64,000 nucleotides of DNA, taken from positions 54,523-118,522 of the forward strand of contig JACRIX010000051.1 of the NCBI GenBank assembly GCA_016215645.1, given 5' to 3'. Every line of letters begins with the position of its first letter. The first letter of the stretch is position 1. The notes beneath the pieces were generated by a model, which was not told the origin of the DNA, ran no database searches, and saw only the letters and a list, made by a program, of their open reading frames with translations. The position numbers and the translations under genes are program-made. Origin of the DNA: Rhodocyclales bacterium. Its GTDB lineage: Bacteria > Pseudomonadota > Gammaproteobacteria > Burkholderiales > Rhodocyclaceae. This document shows positions 63,470 to 64,000 of this stretch, piece after piece.

Positions 63470-63773
63470 GCGGGCTTCCCTCCGGCGCCCCCAGGGACCA
63501 GGACCAGGGGCGAATCTCGATCGACTTGAAGAGGCCTGCGCGGGAGTAGGGATCGTCCGCCATGAAATCCGCCACGGCGGCAATATCCTCCGCTTCCACG
63601 ACCAATAGCGTGCCATTCATCTCCTGGCCATCGACCGTCAGGGTCGGGCCGCCGAGATGGACCTTCACCCGATGTCCTCCGGGGCTGCGCAGGAATGTCC
63701 GATGGCTGGCCCGGGTTTCCGCGCGGACCTTGGCCTTGCCCGCATGATCTGTGCCGAGAACGAGAAAGTACAT
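63447..63773 (-). CDS. YciI-like (YCII-domain) protein
   Basis: A 108-residue protein with the ferredoxin-like YCII fold: MYFLVLGTDHAGKAKVRAET at the start, HRTFLRSPGGHRVKVHLGGP (about 26-45), GTLLVVEAEDIAAVADFMA (about 57-75) and DDPYSRAGLFKSIEIRPWSW (about 76-95). The His-Asp pair expected of this family is visible in H26 and in the DDPYSRAG motif. Some members are dehalogenases or muconolactone-isomerase-like enzymes in aromatic pathways, which fits the next gene. GGGAG lies 8 nt before ATG 63773; an upstream in-frame TTG-type extension is unlikely. Confidence 0.82.
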   Translation of the reverse strand: MYFLVLGTDHAGKAKVRAETRASHRTFLRSPGGHRVKVHLGGPTLTVDGQEMNGTLLVVEAEDIAAVADFMADDPYSRAGLFKSIEIRPWSWSLGAPEGSPHDMATAS

Positions 63774-63789
63774 TTCTTCACTCCCCGGG

Positions 63790-64000
63790 TCAGTGTTGGG
63801 GTTCGAGCACAAAATCGAAATCCACCTTCCATTCCTCGCCGTCCGGCAGGTAGTGCACCACCAGCGAGTTCTTCACGCCGAAGACCGCGTCGGTTTCGAT
63901 GAACTCATCTCCTTCGGTGAACAGCTGGGTGATGACCGGCTTGAAGCCCGGCGCCGAAACGATGAAGTGGATGTGGGCGGGCCGGTAGGGATGACGTCCG
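63790..64000 (-). CDS. Intradiol ring-cleavage dioxygenase, C-terminal part (gene continues beyond the window)
   Basis: About 69 C-terminal residues of a catechol or hydroxyquinol 1,2-dioxygenase-like enzyme, which opens aromatic rings between two hydroxyls with non-heme Fe(III). The visible part starts in the iron-ligand motif HPYRPAHIHFIVSAPGF (His-x-His) and continues with the family-typical QLFTEGDEFIETDAVFGVKN and a final strand. The TGA is at 63790-63792, 16 bp before the YciI-like start. The dioxygenase subtype (hydroxyquinol versus catechol) cannot be settled from this fragment. Confidence 0.85.
   Translation of the reverse strand, partial: GRHPYRPAHIHFIVSAPGFKPVITQLFTEGDEFIETDAVFGVKNSLVVHYLPDGEEWKVDFDFVLEPQH

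Overview
The window is 64 kb of compactly coded, visibly GC-rich bacterial chromosome with almost no mobile DNA. Gene order (pilM-N-O-P-Q, aroK, aroB, dgt, gltB, gltD, then glmU, glmS; lptM-lysA divergent from cyaY; STAS protein-hslV-hslU) and protein features point to a betaproteobacterium, most likely of the Rhodocyclales or a close relative. That assignment is an inference from synteny and family resemblance, not from a database comparison. No rRNA, tRNA, CRISPR array, prophage or intact insertion sequence was recognised.

Layout. 1-2650 (minus): mutY (cut by the window edge), an FkbM-type methyltransferase and purT, chained by overlaps. 2710-5848: flavin reductase, a small unrecognised gene with its own promoter and terminator, a LysR regulator and rlmI. 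5942-13838: a zinc island. Two operons diverge from a perfect 12-bp palindrome that is the likely Zur operator. The minus operon carries a ZIP transporter, a DUF2796/ZrgA protein, an ATPase, an FtsX-like permease and a DUF3299 protein. The plus operon carries zur, a His/Cys-bearing exported protein, a porin-like outer membrane protein, and znuA and znuB analogues, with no znuC. 13900-20171: an internally duplicated STAS protein, hslVU, an AEC transporter, an HD-domain protein and a Bcr/CflA-type exporter.

20399-35970 is the most unusual part: eleven genes, almost all signalling proteins. There is a lone receiver, a REC-HD-GYP phosphodiesterase, a 1410-residue hybrid kinase (7 TM, four PAS, HisKA, HATPase, REC, HPt), a shorter CHASE-type paralogue of it, a REC-kinase, a 58-codon small ORF, an EAL-REC phosphodiesterase, a REC-PAS protein, a stand-alone small domain, an HDOD protein and a PAS-PAS kinase. 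There are six receivers, four kinases, two c-di-GMP phosphodiesterase domains, no GGDEF domain and no DNA-binding output. Two similar hairpin elements lie at almost the same distance (about 320 bp) upstream of two of these genes.

36018-44499 (mostly minus): an RND efflux pump and its adaptor translationally coupled to lysA and lptM, then cyaY (plus) and mrcA/PBP1a. 44669-49950: the type IV pilus alignment and secretin operon pilMNOPQ, closed by a strong intrinsic terminator. 50014-62204: aroK, aroB, dgt, gltB, gltD, glmU, glmS. The gltB leader contains a promoter followed by an intrinsic terminator (possible attenuation), and the gltD ribosome-binding site sits inside an 8-bp stem. 62487-64000 (minus): the end of an aromatic-degradation-like operon, with an intradiol dioxygenase (partial), a YciI-like protein, a Rieske ferredoxin and a hemerythrin.
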